From CAZVNZ01 sp964628515 (lineage in GTDB: Bacteria > Bacillota > Clostridia > Christensenellales > Christensenellaceae), in NCBI GenBank assembly GCA_964628515.1, contig CAZVNZ010000005.1, positions 62,001 to 126,000 on the forward strand: DNA of 64,000 nt, in the 5' to 3' direction. Below, piece by piece: positions 45,290-55,870 of the stretch. Numbering within the stretch: position 1 is the first letter of the stretch; every line of letters starts with the position of its first letter. Position numbers and translations under genes: made by a program. Below the pieces are notes generated by a model. The model worked only from the letters and a program-made list of their open reading frames with translations. It did not search any database and was not told the origin of the DNA.

Positions 45290-47077
45290 ATGTCTTTCAA
45301 AATTAAACTTATAATTACCTATACAATTTTAGCAGTATTACTTGCTTCCATATCTGCATTTATTTTTATATCTCAAGCAACCCAAATAAACGAAAGCAAT
45401 GCAAAGTTTGAAATGGAGATAGATTGCAAAAGTATGTCACAGCAATTAGACGAGTTGATTAGACCAATGGAGTTTATATCTCTTAATTTACTATCCAATT
45501 ACGATACATGGTTTGCTGCAAATACACTTTCTTCAGCTAACAGAAATACGCAAAACGGAATTAAATACGTAAATGGCGCCAAAAGCGATTTACTCGATGC
45601 AATATCTACCTACGACATATACAAAAATTTTAAAAGGGTAAGCTTTTTTAACGAAAAGGGAGATTTTATTACAAGCGAATATCTAACACTAAGTAAAAGT
45701 TACTACACAAAAAACGGCTACAACCAGAAATACATAAAAATAGCAAACGAGCAGTTGGGAAAACCAATAATTACACCTTCGGGTAAAGATGTATGGGCAC
45801 TAAGTGAACCAAAAGAGGTTTTTTCTTTGCTAAGATATATAAGAGGGTTTGATACAAAAACCTATATAGAAGTACAGCGTAGCAGAGGGGATTTACAAAG
45901 AGTTTTTGAGGTGCAACCCACTACATACAACAATATTATAGCCTTTACAGATTATAACGAAGTATTTTACACTACTCTTAAGGAAAAAAGCGAAATAGAT
46001 TATTTTACAACTTTAGTTATGGCGTTGCCCGAAGACACAGTAAGCACGATAAACGATCCTCAAAACAACGAAGATGTGTTAGTAGCACAATACAAATCTA
46101 ACTATAGTGGCATAAAAATATTTTTAATTAAAGACATAGAAATAGTAAAAAAGAATACAGAGGCAGTTTTTAGAATGGTGCTTATTATGGTAACTACTAT
46201 GATAGCATTATCCATAATTTATATTTATTTAATGACAAACAGGCTTACCAAACCCATTAAAAAGCTTTATAAACAGATAGAATCCACTACTTTGTCTAAT
46301 TTAAAAGAGGACAGAAGCTACGAAAAATCTTACGATGAAATTACAACCTTAAACAAAGCATATTCCGATTTGCTAAAACGCATAGACGATTCAGTAATTA
46401 TGCAAAACAAACTAACCGTGCTTAATATGCAAGCTAATTTTGATTCTATGCAGGCAAGTATGAATCCTCATTTTTTGTATAATGTACTTAATATTATATC
46501 TAACAGAGGAATAGAAAGTAAAGACGAAGAGGTATGCAAGATATGCGATTGTTTAGCGGCAATGCTTAGATATTCGTCGAATACAAAAAGCAGAACTGCA
46601 ACAATTTTTGATGAAGTTGCAAATGTAGAAAACTTTATTTATTTGCTAAAACAGCGCTACGAACATAAATTAGAATATTACGCCGATTTTGATGCAAATA
46701 TGAATAATCTAATAGTACCCAAAATAATTTTACAGCCATTTGTGGAAAACAGTATTAATCACGGTTTTGAAAATGGCAATAAAATTATGAAAATATATTT
46801 AAAGGGTTATATAAAAGAGGAATGGATGTACATAGAAATTGAAGACAACGGAAACGGATTTTCTAACGATGATTTAAAAACCATTAATGAAAAAATAATT
46901 ATAGCAAAGCAGGATATTATTACAAATTATCATAAGCCGGATGAGGAAATTGGAGGGCTTGGAGTATTAAATATTTTTATTCGCATGTATTTATTCTTTA
47001 AAGATGATTTTGAAATTATCATAGGTAATACTGAAAACGGTGCAAAAATAACAATAAAAATTAGATTTAGGAGGTAA
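45290..47077 (+). CDS. Sensor histidine kinase, YesM type
   Basis: 595 residues. N-terminal membrane helix (7-28), a large extracytoplasmic sensor (about 30-290), second helix (292-315), HAMP (TNRLTKPIKKLYKQIES) and a His_kinase domain with MNPHFLYNVLNII, phospho-acceptor His394. The HATPase has an N-box QPFVENSINHGF and G-box DNGNGF. This is the LytS/YesM family, which in Firmicutes detects extracellular saccharides, often through a binding protein. It ends 1 nt before the response regulator, whose AGGAGG lies in its last codons. It likely senses the sugar bound by the divergent SBP. Confidence 0.9.
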   Translation: MSFKIKLIITYTILAVLLASISAFIFISQATQINESNAKFEMEIDCKSMSQQLDELIRPMEFISLNLLSNYDTWFAANTLSSANRNTQNGIKYVNGAKSDLLDAISTYDIYKNFKRVSFFNEKGDFITSEYLTLSKSYYTKNGYNQKYIKIANEQLGKPIITPSGKDVWALSEPKEVFSLLRYIRGFDTKTYIEVQRSRGDLQRVFEVQPTTYNNIIAFTDYNEVFYTTLKEKSEIDYFTTLVMALPEDTVSTINDPQNNEDVLVAQYKSNYSGIKIFLIKDIEIVKKNTEAVFRMVLIMVTTMIALSIIYIYLMTNRLTKPIKKLYKQIESTTLSNLKEDRSYEKSYDEITTLNKAYSDLLKRIDDSVIMQNKLTVLNMQANFDSMQASMNPHFLYNVLNIISNRGIESKDEEVCKICDCLAAMLRYSSNTKSRTATIFDEVANVENFIYLLKQRYEHKLEYYADFDANMNNLIVPKIILQPFVENSINHGFENGNKIMKIYLKGYIKEEWMYIEIEDNGNGFSNDDLKTINEKIIIAKQDIITNYHKPDEEIGGLGVLNIFIRMYLFFKDDFEIIIGNTENGAKITIKIRFRR

Positions 47078-47078
47078 T

Positions 47079-48575
47079 ATGATACGAGTATTGGTTGCAG
47101 AAGACGAACCGGCGTCTATGCGTCATTTATGCAATATAATAGAGCAATATTGCATTGAGGATTTTGTTGTCGTAAAAAAATGCGAAAATGGCAAAGAAGC
47201 TTTAGAAGAAATAGACAACTACTTTCCAGATTTAGTAATTACAGATATAAAAATGCCTATAATGAATGGCATAGAGCTTATAAAAGTAATTAAGCAAGTG
47301 TATCCCGATATTTTTTGTATAATAATTAGCGGTTATCAGGATTTTCAGTTTGCACAAGAAGCGGTACGCCAAAATGCGTTAAACTATCTGCTTAAACCAT
47401 TAAGCCCCAAAACAGTAAAGAATGCTTTGGAGGAAATAAAAGAAAAAATTAACTGCAATATTTATTTGCATAAAACAGAAATAATACATATGTTTTTGCA
47501 AGAAAAGCCTGTAAACGTAAACGAGGTAAAAAGATATTTTCCAAGTGATGAATACTATATTGCAGTAAAGCGCAAAAATGGGTTAATGCGTCGGTTTTCT
47601 AGAAATTTTTATATAAGTAATCCTATGCACAATAATTACGATTTTTGTTATTTTGGCAGGGACCAAAACGAGTATATTTATATTTATCCAAAAGCCAACG
47701 GAATAGATAGCTTTAAGCGGTATACCGAGGCAAGCAGATTTGACGAGCAGGAAGTAGACGAGTTTTCCACTACGGTAATATACACTCAGTTAATAAAAAA
47801 TGTAGAGCTTGAATGTGCAATTAATAAATTAATAAGAATGTTAGACAGAAAAATGCTTTTTGAAAAAGATGCTGTATTTAAAGTTAATAGCTTTTCTGAT
47901 GATTGCTATTGCGATTGTAGCGATCTTTACGATGTAAATATTATTAAAGAAATCGAGTATAACACGCAAAAAGGCAACTATAAATTTATAAAAAAAATAC
48001 TTAAAGAACAGTTATGTATGTGGGAAAAAGAAAACGCCCCTCAGCTATCCGTAGAATGTTGGCTAAAGCAAATTATTTCCGCAATACTGTGTAGCAGTAG
48101 CATTGATTTTCCAAAAGATGAGTTTGAGTTTGAAGTGGAAGAAGCCTTTTTTAGGTCTGTGTCTTATAAGGAATTATATGCAAACGTTTGCACAATCATA
48201 GACGCCATATACGAAAGCGACAAAAACAAAGCGGTTAGAGTAGATACTCCGGAGTTTTTTTCTCAAATAGAAAAATATATTAAAGGTAATTTAAGCTCTA
48301 ATTTAACTCTAAAGAGTATCTGTGAAAAATTTAATATTTCTCAAACTTATTTAAGTAAATTGTTTAGAAAACATACAACTTATTCTTGTAACGAATATTT
48401 AACGGCAACAAGAATAGAAAACGCAAAGATGCTTATGGATGGCAATCCAAGCATATTAATTAAGGATGTGGCAGCTCTATGCGGTTTTTCGGATCAATTT
48501 TATTTCAGTAAATTATTTAAGAGCATTACGGGGCAATCCCCAACAGAGTATATAGCAAAACATAATATTACTTAA
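47079..48575 (+). CDS. AraC-type response regulator, YesN type
   Basis: 498 residues. Receiver domain 1-120 with acidic pair Glu8/Asp9, phospho-acceptor Asp56 (VITDIKMPIMNG) and Lys106 (LLKPLSP). A long middle region (about 130-385) is typical of YesN proteins. The C-terminal AraC domain has two helix-turn-helix units (NLTLKSICEKFNISQTYLSK and IKDVAALCGFSDQFYFSKLF). It should activate the divergent ABC importer/rhamnosidase operon after phosphorylation by the kinase. Confidence 0.9.
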   Translation: MIRVLVAEDEPASMRHLCNIIEQYCIEDFVVVKKCENGKEALEEIDNYFPDLVITDIKMPIMNGIELIKVIKQVYPDIFCIIISGYQDFQFAQEAVRQNALNYLLKPLSPKTVKNALEEIKEKINCNIYLHKTEIIHMFLQEKPVNVNEVKRYFPSDEYYIAVKRKNGLMRRFSRNFYISNPMHNNYDFCYFGRDQNEYIYIYPKANGIDSFKRYTEASRFDEQEVDEFSTTVIYTQLIKNVELECAINKLIRMLDRKMLFEKDAVFKVNSFSDDCYCDCSDLYDVNIIKEIEYNTQKGNYKFIKKILKEQLCMWEKENAPQLSVECWLKQIISAILCSSSIDFPKDEFEFEVEEAFFRSVSYKELYANVCTIIDAIYESDKNKAVRVDTPEFFSQIEKYIKGNLSSNLTLKSICEKFNISQTYLSKLFRKHTTYSCNEYLTATRIENAKMLMDGNPSILIKDVAALCGFSDQFYFSKLFKSITGQSPTEYIAKHNIT

Positions 48576-48604
48576 TAATAGGTACAAAAAATTAGGAGGA
48601 CAAA

Positions 48605-49288
48605 TTGAGTATTTTAAAAAGTTTAAAAACAATTTACACTAAAGAAGGTAAGGATAGAGAACCGCCAAAAGAAGGTTTTAAGAGGTTTGGTTATATTCTT
48701 ATTAATCACTACAACAAGTTTATAATGTTAAATCTTATATATATTTTGTTTTGTTTGCCCGTAGTTACAATGCCTGCGGCAACAATAGCACTTAACAGAG
48801 TGTTGTATAATTTGTACTATCACGGAAATTGCTTTTTTTGGCAGGATTTTATTGCGGAGTTTAAAAGCGTGTTTAAAAAAAGTTTAATATACTGCCTGCT
48901 TTGCGCAGGTTTCGTGTTTATGGCAGTATGGTGTAAAACTCTTACAGACAGCGTTTTTTTAACCGGACAAATGATAAACCTAAGTATAATTGCCTCTTTT
49001 GTAATATGCGTGTATTTATGGATTTTTTTGTGCTTTGCCCTCTCTATGCACTCAATTATTCAACTTCCCCTTAAGGCTGTTTTAAAAAATTCTGCAATAC
49101 TGGCGTTTATAGAAATTAAAACTAATTTGTTATTGCTTTTTTTACCCGGGTTATGCCTTTTTATAAGTTATTTATTTGTTCCTTACTCTTTACCCGTGAT
49201 AATAGTGTTGCTATTTAGTGTGGTACAGTTTTTAATTTGCGTAATTACTATAAAATCCATAGAGGCAAAAGTAATTGTTAAAAAATAA
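48605..49288 (+). CDS. DUF624 membrane protein, YesL type
   Basis: 227 residues from TTG 48605, with AGGAGG five bases upstream. Five or six transmembrane helices and the family opening GFKRFGYILINHYNKFIMLNLIYILFCLPVVTMPAATIALNRVLYNL (opening part). DUF624 proteins accompany YesMN and CUT1 importers in Firmicutes; in Bacillus subtilis YesL is encoded next to YesMN. The molecular role is unknown. Its place here strengthens the YesLMNOPQ analogy. Confidence 0.88.
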   Translation: MSILKSLKTIYTKEGKDREPPKEGFKRFGYILINHYNKFIMLNLIYILFCLPVVTMPAATIALNRVLYNLYYHGNCFFWQDFIAEFKSVFKKSLIYCLLCAGFVFMAVWCKTLTDSVFLTGQMINLSIIASFVICVYLWIFLCFALSMHSIIQLPLKAVLKNSAILAFIEIKTNLLLLFLPGLCLFISYLFVPYSLPVIIVLLFSVVQFLICVITIKSIEAKVIVKK

Positions 49289-49436
49289 CATTTCCTGTAA
49301 AAATAAAAGTTTTTTTAATTGACCCTATTTTTAAATACCCATCCCTTCATAAAAAATCCCCCCCAAGTTCACACAAATTTCACATTGTAGGCTTAAATTA
49401 TAAAAGGAGCAAATAAAATTTAAGGAAGTATCTATA

Positions 49437-51722
49437 ATGAAAGCAAAGAAAAAGTGGATTATACCCGTAGTTATTGTAGTGGTTATTGTGATTGTGGTGG
49501 CGGCGGTGTTGCCTGTCTTTGCAAGCAGTAGGGGCACAGAGTTGCCCACTTCCATAACTAAAACCGCAATAGCAGAATTGGGAGACATAGAAAAAACGGT
49601 TACAGGTTCCGGAAGTCTTGCTTATACGGATAGCGTTTCGGTGGAAATGCCCTCGGATTTAGAGCTAAAAAGCATAGATGTAGAAGTGGGCGACACGGTA
49701 AAAACAGGAGACATGTTGGCGCAAATAGACTCAATCAGCCTAAATACAGCCATAGACAGCGTCAAAACCCAAATAGAAAGCACAGATGCTCTAATAAACG
49801 ACGCAAAAAGCGATACGGAGCAAAAAACAATTACCTCCTCTGTGGGAGGTCGTGTTAAGGCAATTTATGCAAAAGAAGGGGAGGACGTAACTGCCGTAGT
49901 TGCAAATAACGGCAGTTTAATGCTGTTATCCGTGGACGGCAAACTAAAAGTAAATATACAAGGCGCAAATAATGCCAATATTTCTCTTGGTGATGATGTA
50001 GACGTTCTACTATCCGACGGCAAAAAAAAGGAGGGTAAGGTGGCTCAAGTAAGCACGGAGGGTGTAACGGTTACTATAAGCGATAACGGTACTACTTTAG
50101 GGGATAGTGTTAGTGTAATTGCTAAAAATGGGCAGAAAATAGGCGGTGGTGTTTTGGAGATAAACACGCCTGTGGAAGTGTTGTACAGCAAGGGCAGGGT
50201 AAAAAGTGTAAACGTAGCCGAAAACGACAAAATTACCACAAGCACAAAGTTAATCACTTTAGAGGAAACGGTAGCCGAGGAGCAATACGAGGTTTTACTA
50301 GCTACAAGAGACCAATATGTACAAACGCTACGCACCTTATTGGAATACGCAAAAACAAACACCATTGTGGCAACAACGGACGGAGTGGTAAAGGAAATCA
50401 ACGTTTCGACGCAAGGCACAAGCAGTACCCAAAGTACGGATTCTTCCCAAAGCCAAAATGTGGGGGTAACCTACGGCGGAATGGGTGGAGACAGCTTTAT
50501 GCTTCTATATAATAAAGAGGGTGATGTAAGCGAGCTATCCACAGAGGACAGCTTCACGACAAAGGAAGAGTATCCAACTCCCACCCAATCGGCAGAGCCA
50601 AGCCCAAGCCCGACAATCACTCCAAACGAGCAAATTTCCGGCTTAATAGAGGTGTTTATTAACAATCCGGTTTCGGGTAATACCCCTCAAAGTACCATAA
50701 TGCCGGGGCAAGGATATACGGGCACTATAAGTTGGATGCCAAACACACCTCAATTTGCGGGTGCACAAGTCTATACCGCAAATGTAGCATTAACGGCGCA
50801 AAAAGGCTATACTTTCGGTAGCGATGCCACTCCTAATGTTGCAGGAGGTCAAATAAGCGCAGTAACTTTAAACGAAACTAACAGCAGGCTAACCTTTAGC
50901 GTTACCTTTCCTCAAACGGCAGAGGCTGTAAAAACGGACAATCAGCAGTTGCAACAGTTACTGCAACAACAGCAACAACAGCAAGTACAGCAGTCGGGTA
51001 CACCTTCGTCCTCCGCTATGGGTGGTTACAGCGGTGGGGGTGCATCCGCCTCAACTTCCCAAACCGCACAAAGTGCAGGGACATCAAGCGATGGTGCTTC
51101 ATCATCATCATACACAAAAAAAGCTTTTGTAATCAGCACAAACAGTGCAATTAGCCTGACTGCAAACATAGATGAGCTGGATATTCTTACGGTGATGGAA
51201 GGGCAAGAGGTTAAAATTGAGTTAGATGCCCTACCCGAAGAGGTTTTTGAAGGGGTGGTAACCAAAATTGCAAACTCAGGTACATCAGGCTCGGGCGTTA
51301 CAACCTACCCCGCTTCCATAGCCTTAACGCAAAAGGAAGGCATCAGCCTAAAAGAAGGGATGAACGCCTCTGCAACCATAGTTACGGGCAAAAGCGAGAA
51401 TACCCTTATAATTCCCCTATCTGCATTAACAGAGCAAGACGGCAAGCAATATGTTACGATTTTTTCTTCTAATGGTGATGATGGCAATAATAAGGGCGCA
51501 AGCGAACAGGCAAATAGGGCTATGGGAGAACTAAGAGAGGTTACAACAGGGCTTTCAAATGCGCAGGAAGTGGAAATACTCAGCGGTCTTAGCGAGGGGG
51601 AGGAAATAATCTACACAGAAAGCATAAGTACAGACAGTAGCGGAGGAATGATGCAAATGTTTGGCGGTATGCCGGGTGGAGCAATGCCTCCTGCCAATAT
51701 GGGCGGAAGGGCAAGGCAATGA
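49437..51722 (+). CDS. Efflux periplasmic adaptor-like (HlyD/MacA/YknX) protein with inserted surface domain
   Basis: 761 residues, far longer than YknX or MacA (about 370). N-terminal membrane anchor (7-28), barrel-sandwich and lipoyl half motifs ([26 protein letters not shown] and a second biotinyl half near VVKEINVS). A Ser/Pro/Thr linker (near residue 385) follows, then a roughly 95-residue Ig-like insertion (about 402-500, from LIEVFINNP through [10 protein letters not shown] and [10 protein letters not shown] to FSVTFPQT). Then come a poly-Gln/Ser-rich linker, a beta-barrel domain ([24 protein letters not shown]) and a membrane-proximal end. It overlaps the ABC ATPase gene by 4 nt. Likely part of an ABC efflux complex spanning the wall, with the insertion lengthening or decorating it. 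Confidence 0.82.
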   Translation: MKAKKKWIIPVVIVVVIVIVVAAVLPVFASSRGTELPTSITKTAIAELGDIEKTVTGSGSLAYTDSVSVEMPSDLELKSIDVEVGDTVKTGDMLAQIDSISLNTAIDSVKTQIESTDALINDAKSDTEQKTITSSVGGRVKAIYAKEGEDVTAVVANNGSLMLLSVDGKLKVNIQGANNANISLGDDVDVLLSDGKKKEGKVAQVSTEGVTVTISDNGTTLGDSVSVIAKNGQKIGGGVLEINTPVEVLYSKGRVKSVNVAENDKITTSTKLITLEETVAEEQYEVLLATRDQYVQTLRTLLEYAKTNTIVATTDGVVKEINVSTQGTSSTQSTDSSQSQNVGVTYGGMGGDSFMLLYNKEGDVSELSTEDSFTTKEEYPTPTQSAEPSPSPTITPNEQISGLIEVFINNPVSGNTPQSTIMPGQGYTGTISWMPNTPQFAGAQVYTANVALTAQKGYTFGSDATPNVAGGQISAVTLNETNSRLTFSVTFPQTAEAVKTDNQQLQQLLQQQQQQQVQQSGTPSSSAMGGYSGGGASASTSQTAQSAGTSSDGASSSSYTKKAFVISTNSAISLTANIDELDILTVMEGQEVKIELDALPEEVFEGVVTKIANSGTSGSGVTTYPASIALTQKEGISLKEGMNASATIVTGKSENTLIIPLSALTEQDGKQYVTIFSSNGDDGNNKGASEQANRAMGELREVTTGLSNAQEVEILSGLSEGEEIIYTESISTDSSGGMMQMFGGMPGGAMPPANMGGRARQ

Positions 51723-52390
51723 TTAGCTTAAAAAATGTTTCTAAAATTTATAAAATGGGGGAGGAAACCCTCTATGCCCTAAATGATGTTTCTCTTGAAA
51801 TAAAAGAGGGGGAGTATGTGGCAATAACAGGACCTTCGGGAAGCGGAAAATCCACCCTTATGAATTTAATAGGGTGTCTTGACACCGCAGATAAAGGGGA
51901 ATATGTGTTAGACGGCTTGCCCATAGAGGAATACACGGAGGACAGGCTTGCGCAAATACGTAACAAAAAAATTGGGTTTGTGTTTCAGCAGTTTAACTTA
52001 CTGCCTAAAATATCCGCCTTGCAAAATGTGGAGCTACCTTTGTACTATCAAGGGATAACCGCAAAAGAGGCTAAAAACAGGGCTATGCAGGCACTTTGTG
52101 ATATGGGGCTTGAAAACAGGCAAAACCATAAACCCACCGAGCTTTCGGGAGGGCAACAACAACGGGTTGCCATTGCACGTGCGCTTGTTACACGACCCTC
52201 TCTGATTTTAGCGGACGAGCCTACGGGCAATTTAGACCACAACACAGGCAGAGAGATTTTAAAACTGCTGGAAAACTTGCACAAACAGGGCAATACCATT
52301 GTGCTTATTACTCACGATGGAGAGATTGCCCAAAAAGCATCACGCAAGGTGTATATTCAAGACGGAAAGATTAAGGAGGAAAGCTTGTGA
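51719..52390 (+). CDS. ABC efflux ATPase (MacB/LolD/YknY type)
   Basis: 223 residues. Walker [12 protein letters not shown]-loop [12 protein letters not shown], signature [15 protein letters not shown], Walker [13 protein letters not shown] and H-loop ITHD are all intact, the classic MacB-subfamily pattern. Coupled to the adaptor by ATGA overlap and to the permease by GTGA overlap. It energises export of an antimicrobial, lipid or peptide substrate, which cannot be identified. Confidence 0.92.
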   Translation: MISLKNVSKIYKMGEETLYALNDVSLEIKEGEYVAITGPSGSGKSTLMNLIGCLDTADKGEYVLDGLPIEEYTEDRLAQIRNKKIGFVFQQFNLLPKISALQNVELPLYYQGITAKEAKNRAMQALCDMGLENRQNHKPTELSGGQQQRVAIARALVTRPSLILADEPTGNLDHNTGREILKLLENLHKQGNTIVLITHDGEIAQKASRKVYIQDGKIKEESL

Positions 52391-53559
52391 TTGGTCAATC
52401 TTTTAAAATGGCTTTTTCTGCCATAGGACAAAATAAAATGCGTTCCTTTTTAACAATGCTTGGCATTATTATTGGTGTTATGGCGGTGGTTGTCCTTGTG
52501 TCCATTACTCAAAGTGCCACAAGCTCGGTTACAGACGAGTTTAACAGTATGGGCGCAAACAAACTAAGTGTAAATATTATGAACGCACGCAATAAAACCC
52601 TAACTTTAAAGGAAGTTACGTCTCTGCCACAAGAATACGAAAGCATTGCCTACGCCGTGCCAACCATAACCCAAAGCTCCACCGTTAAAGCAGGGGATAC
52701 CTCGGACAGCTATTCGGTGGTGGGCACTACACCACAGTATTTGGAGCTTAATAATCTGGAGGTTTCCCAAGGACGCTTTTTAAAAACACCGGATTTAGAC
52801 AACTCTGTTGCCGCCGCCATAATAGGTAGCGAGGTGGCGGAAGATTTGTTTGGTAGCGCTAAGGGAAATATAGTGGGGCAAACAATTTCAGTGGACGGTC
52901 GAAACTTTAAGGTGGTAGGAGTGCTTAAAGAGGCAGGTACATCCATAGGCAGTTCCACAAATTCCAATATAATAATACCTTATACCGTGGCACAAAGAAT
53001 GTATTCAATAAAAGGGGTTACAGCTTTTAGCGCTATGGCAAAAAACAGCGAAAGGGTAAGCACCGCAGAGGCGGATTTAACTCAGATGCTAAGCACAAAA
53101 TTTAATGACGACGAGGCATACAGAATTATGAATCAATCCTCCATGCTTGAATCCCTAAGCAGTATAAGCAACACAATGGCAATTATGCTTGGGGGAATTG
53201 CAGGAATATCTCTCCTTGTGGGCGGTATAGGCATAATGAATATTATGTTGGTTTCCGTAACCGAGCGCACCAAAGAAATTGGCATAAAAAAGGCAATAGG
53301 CGCAAGTAGAAGGCGGATATTATCTCAATTTTTAATAGAATCCTTAGTCCTTAGCACTTTAGGCGGTTTAATTGGCATAGGGGTTTCTTGGGTAGTGCTG
53401 TTGGTGTTTTCCGCAGGCTTTGGGGGCAACTATACCATGTCTGTGGATATGGCGTTGATAGCTACCGGATTTTCCCTTGTAATAGGGTTGCTGTTTGGCA
53501 TAAGCCCGGCAAATAAAGCGGCAAAAATGCCACCCATACAGGCTTTGCGTACCGAGTAA
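52387..53559 (+). CDS. MacB/YknZ-type ABC permease
   Basis: 390 residues from GTG 52387. N-terminal helix ([22 protein letters not shown]), a large extracytoplasmic MacB-PCD domain (about 45-260), then three C-terminal helices with the FtsX motif ([27 protein letters not shown]). This four-helix topology is that of mechanotransmitting MacB-type permeases. Last gene of the yknXYZ-like operon. AAGGAGGAAAGC lies upstream within the ATPase gene. Confidence 0.92.
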   Translation: MIGQSFKMAFSAIGQNKMRSFLTMLGIIIGVMAVVVLVSITQSATSSVTDEFNSMGANKLSVNIMNARNKTLTLKEVTSLPQEYESIAYAVPTITQSSTVKAGDTSDSYSVVGTTPQYLELNNLEVSQGRFLKTPDLDNSVAAAIIGSEVAEDLFGSAKGNIVGQTISVDGRNFKVVGVLKEAGTSIGSSTNSNIIIPYTVAQRMYSIKGVTAFSAMAKNSERVSTAEADLTQMLSTKFNDDEAYRIMNQSSMLESLSSISNTMAIMLGGIAGISLLVGGIGIMNIMLVSVTERTKEIGIKKAIGASRRRILSQFLIESLVLSTLGGLIGIGVSWVVLLVFSAGFGGNYTMSVDMALIATGFSLVIGLLFGISPANKAAKMPPIQALRTE

Positions 53560-53642
53560 TTGTTTTGTTGATTTTTGCCTGAGTTTACTGTATATTTAAG
53601 AATATTAATTAAAGTATAATATACTAAACAGAGGTGTGCAAA

Positions 53643-55292
53643 ATGCAAGAGCAAAGTATGTTTTATATAGGAGAATTAATTTTTGCTTGTGCAATTTTAT
53701 TTGTTGTATTATTTACGGCTTGGGTAAAAAAGCAAAACGACATTAAACTAAATACCTTTATTAAAAACAGTTTTGGGAGTATACCCCAAAACAATAAAAA
53801 CGGTATTGCAAGCATACAATCCTATTATAACTACTGCATTAGCAATTTGCCCGTGGAAAATGCAAAAATTATAGATGCCACCACCCAAAAGGACTTAAAT
53901 TATATAGATGTATATTTAAGAATTAACAACTGCTATACTTCCGTTGGGGAGGAATATCTCTACAACCTACTTTTGCAACTAAAGGAGGAAGAAGAGCTTA
54001 ACAAGGCAGAAAAACTAATACAGACTTTTAATGATGATGATTTTAGAGCGCAAGTTTCAAGAATATTGCTTAAAACGGGGAAAAGCAATAACAACGGGCT
54101 TGCGTTTATGCTTTTTAATGCAAAAACTTCCAAACTAAAATACGCTTTTTTGTATAAAATTCTTGCAATTTTGCCCATTGTACTTTTTGTGGTAAGTGCT
54201 TTTTTAGGTTGGGGGGCGGTGCTGTTTGGAGTGCTTATTTGCATTGCCAACACTTTTATTTATAACGCATTAATGTATAAGGTAGAAAGTAATTTAGAAA
54301 GTTTGCAGTATTTTTATTCGGTACTTTACGGCATAAAAAAATTGGCTAAACTGCCTAAAATAAACGAGTTGTTTACTAACATTAAAAGCATTTGCATAAA
54401 ATTTAAGTATTTGGGCGGATTTATCTCGGGTAAAGCAAGAAGTGGTTTTGGAGAGTTTGAAGCTTTAACAATGCTGATTAAAATGTTTTTTCTTATAGAC
54501 TTAATTAAATACAACCATACAATAAAGGTAATAGAAAAAAATATAGCAGATTTTAGGCAAATTTACAAGGTTATGGGAGAAATAGACAGCGCAATTTCCG
54601 TGCTTTCATTTAGAAAGAGCTTAAAATTTTATTGCAGTCCCACATTTACAGAGGATTTAAAACTGGAGTTTTCAGAAATTTATCACCCTTTAATTAAAAA
54701 CCCTGTTACTAACAGCGGAAGTTTTGACAAAGGCTGTATTATAACAGGCTCTAATGCCTCGGGAAAATCCACATTTATTAAGGCAATGGCAATAAATATT
54801 ATACTGGGGCAAACAATAAATACCTGTTGTGCAAAAAGCTTTTGCATGCCTCGTAGCTACATTGCAACCTCTATGGCACTAAGAGACGATGTAATTAGCG
54901 GAGACAGTTATTATGTAGCGGAAATAAAATCGTTAAAGCGTTTAATAAACCATTGTAAAAGCAGTAGGTGCATCTGCTTTATAGACGAAATACTAAAAGG
55001 TACCAACACAAAGGAAAGAATAGGGGCAAGCATTGCGGTGTTGAAAAGCTTAGCTAAAAATTTAGTGTTTGTAGCCACTCACGATACAAGGCTTGCCACA
55101 GTTTTAGGCGATATTTACCGAAATATTCACTTTTGCGAAGAAATAGGGGAGGGGGAAATTACCTTCGATTATAAGTTAAAAGAGGGTATTTGCACTTCTA
55201 CCAATGCTATTTTACTGCTAAAACATATGGGGTTTGAGGAAAGCATAGTAACAGAGGCGAGTAGGTTGGTGGAGGTGGAGGAGGGTTATTGA
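53643..55292 (+). CDS. Membrane-anchored MutS-like ATPase
   Basis: ATG 53643 is chosen because GAGG lies 8 nt upstream; a GTG three codons earlier overlaps it. 549 residues: N-terminal membrane helix (about 6-27), a helical lever-like region, two further hydrophobic segments (about 167-206), and a C-terminal MutS ATPase domain with Walker A TGSNASGKST, IATSMALRDDVISGDSYY, Walker B ICFIDEILKGTN and the ATHDTRLA His switch. No mismatch-binding domain (Phe-x-Glu) is present. Such membrane MutS-like proteins are found sporadically in Firmicutes and Bacteroidetes with unknown function. TATAAT at 53617-53622 may serve as -10. Confidence 0.82.
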   Translation: MQEQSMFYIGELIFACAILFVVLFTAWVKKQNDIKLNTFIKNSFGSIPQNNKNGIASIQSYYNYCISNLPVENAKIIDATTQKDLNYIDVYLRINNCYTSVGEEYLYNLLLQLKEEEELNKAEKLIQTFNDDDFRAQVSRILLKTGKSNNNGLAFMLFNAKTSKLKYAFLYKILAILPIVLFVVSAFLGWGAVLFGVLICIANTFIYNALMYKVESNLESLQYFYSVLYGIKKLAKLPKINELFTNIKSICIKFKYLGGFISGKARSGFGEFEALTMLIKMFFLIDLIKYNHTIKVIEKNIADFRQIYKVMGEIDSAISVLSFRKSLKFYCSPTFTEDLKLEFSEIYHPLIKNPVTNSGSFDKGCIITGSNASGKSTFIKAMAINIILGQTINTCCAKSFCMPRSYIATSMALRDDVISGDSYYVAEIKSLKRLINHCKSSRCICFIDEILKGTNTKERIGASIAVLKSLAKNLVFVATHDTRLATVLGDIYRNIHFCEEIGEGEITFDYKLKEGICTSTNAILLLKHMGFEESIVTEASRLVEVEEGY

Positions 55293-55358
55293 GGTTTTTT
55301 GTCGGATGTGTTTATTTGCCCGACTAATTCTATAATATTGGTAAAAGCCACAGCATTT

Positions 55359-55774
55359 TTAGGGGAAATAATAGGTGGTAAGGGCACGGTCTATGGTTAG
55401 TTCCGGGTCCATGGTTTCTTCTATACGCTCCCGTCCTACCTGTGCCAACCAAAGTTTAAAAGGCTCTGCCTTAGGTGAGGGTACGGATTGTATAATCCGC
55501 AAAATTTGCTCGGTGGTAGCAACATCCGTTAAACGTTTTTTGCCGTCCGCTGCCATTAATTTCAACTGCTGACAATTTGTCAGCGTTTGGTCTGCACCCT
55601 CATTCTTTAGCCGTTCCTTTAACTTAGCCCAATAGTTACTAGCACCACGTTGTGTTTGTTGCCCGGTTAATACTCCCACCACATCAACAACGGAAAAAAC
55701 CACTCTTGCAACTCCTCGTCCCAAGCGGTACGTATTTTTTTGTTTTCAAAAATTTTTAGTTGTTCCTTCCCCAT
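55359..55774 (-). pseudogene. Decayed BRO-N / phage antirepressor-like gene
   Basis: Minus-strand reading from ATG 55774 gives MGKEQLKIFENKKIRTAWDEE followed by LQEWFF, the standard start of BRO-N-domain proteins. The frame then breaks at a run of six T (55694-55699). A seventh T would restore WFFSVVDVVGVLTG, with which the rest continues (NYWAKLKERLKNEGADQTL, SPKAEPFKLWLAQVGRERI). The C-terminus also stops early at ALTTYYFP, where relatives continue with a KKGYSxxWI-type segment. It is therefore frameshifted and truncated. BRO-N domains bind DNA and come from phages and mobile elements. A homopolymer sequencing error could explain the frameshift but not the truncation. Confidence 0.75.
55568..55584. 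repeat. Palindrome copy A (CTGACAA-TTGTCAG) inside the BRO-N remnant
   Basis: GCTGACAATTTGTCAGC within the coding part of the BRO-N remnant, where it encodes the conserved LTNCQQL segment on the minus strand. Two more copies of the same core lie 240 and 290 bp away in non-coding DNA. Confidence 0.8.
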
Positions 55775-55819
55775 AAAATCCCCCTAATAATATAATTATA
55801 TGATTTTTATTTCTCCTAT

Positions 55820-55852
55820 TTTCAGATGCTGACAATTTGTCAGCATCTGAAA
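55820..55852. repeat. Palindrome copy B, 33-bp perfect inverted repeat
   Basis: Sixteen-base arms (starting TTTCAGATGCTGACAA) with a single central base. It shares the CTGACAA-TTGTCAG core with copies A and C and adds GATG/CATC flanks. No T-tract on either side makes a simple terminator unlikely. Confidence 0.85.
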
Positions 55853-55870
55853 TCAATATAAATTCCCGGT

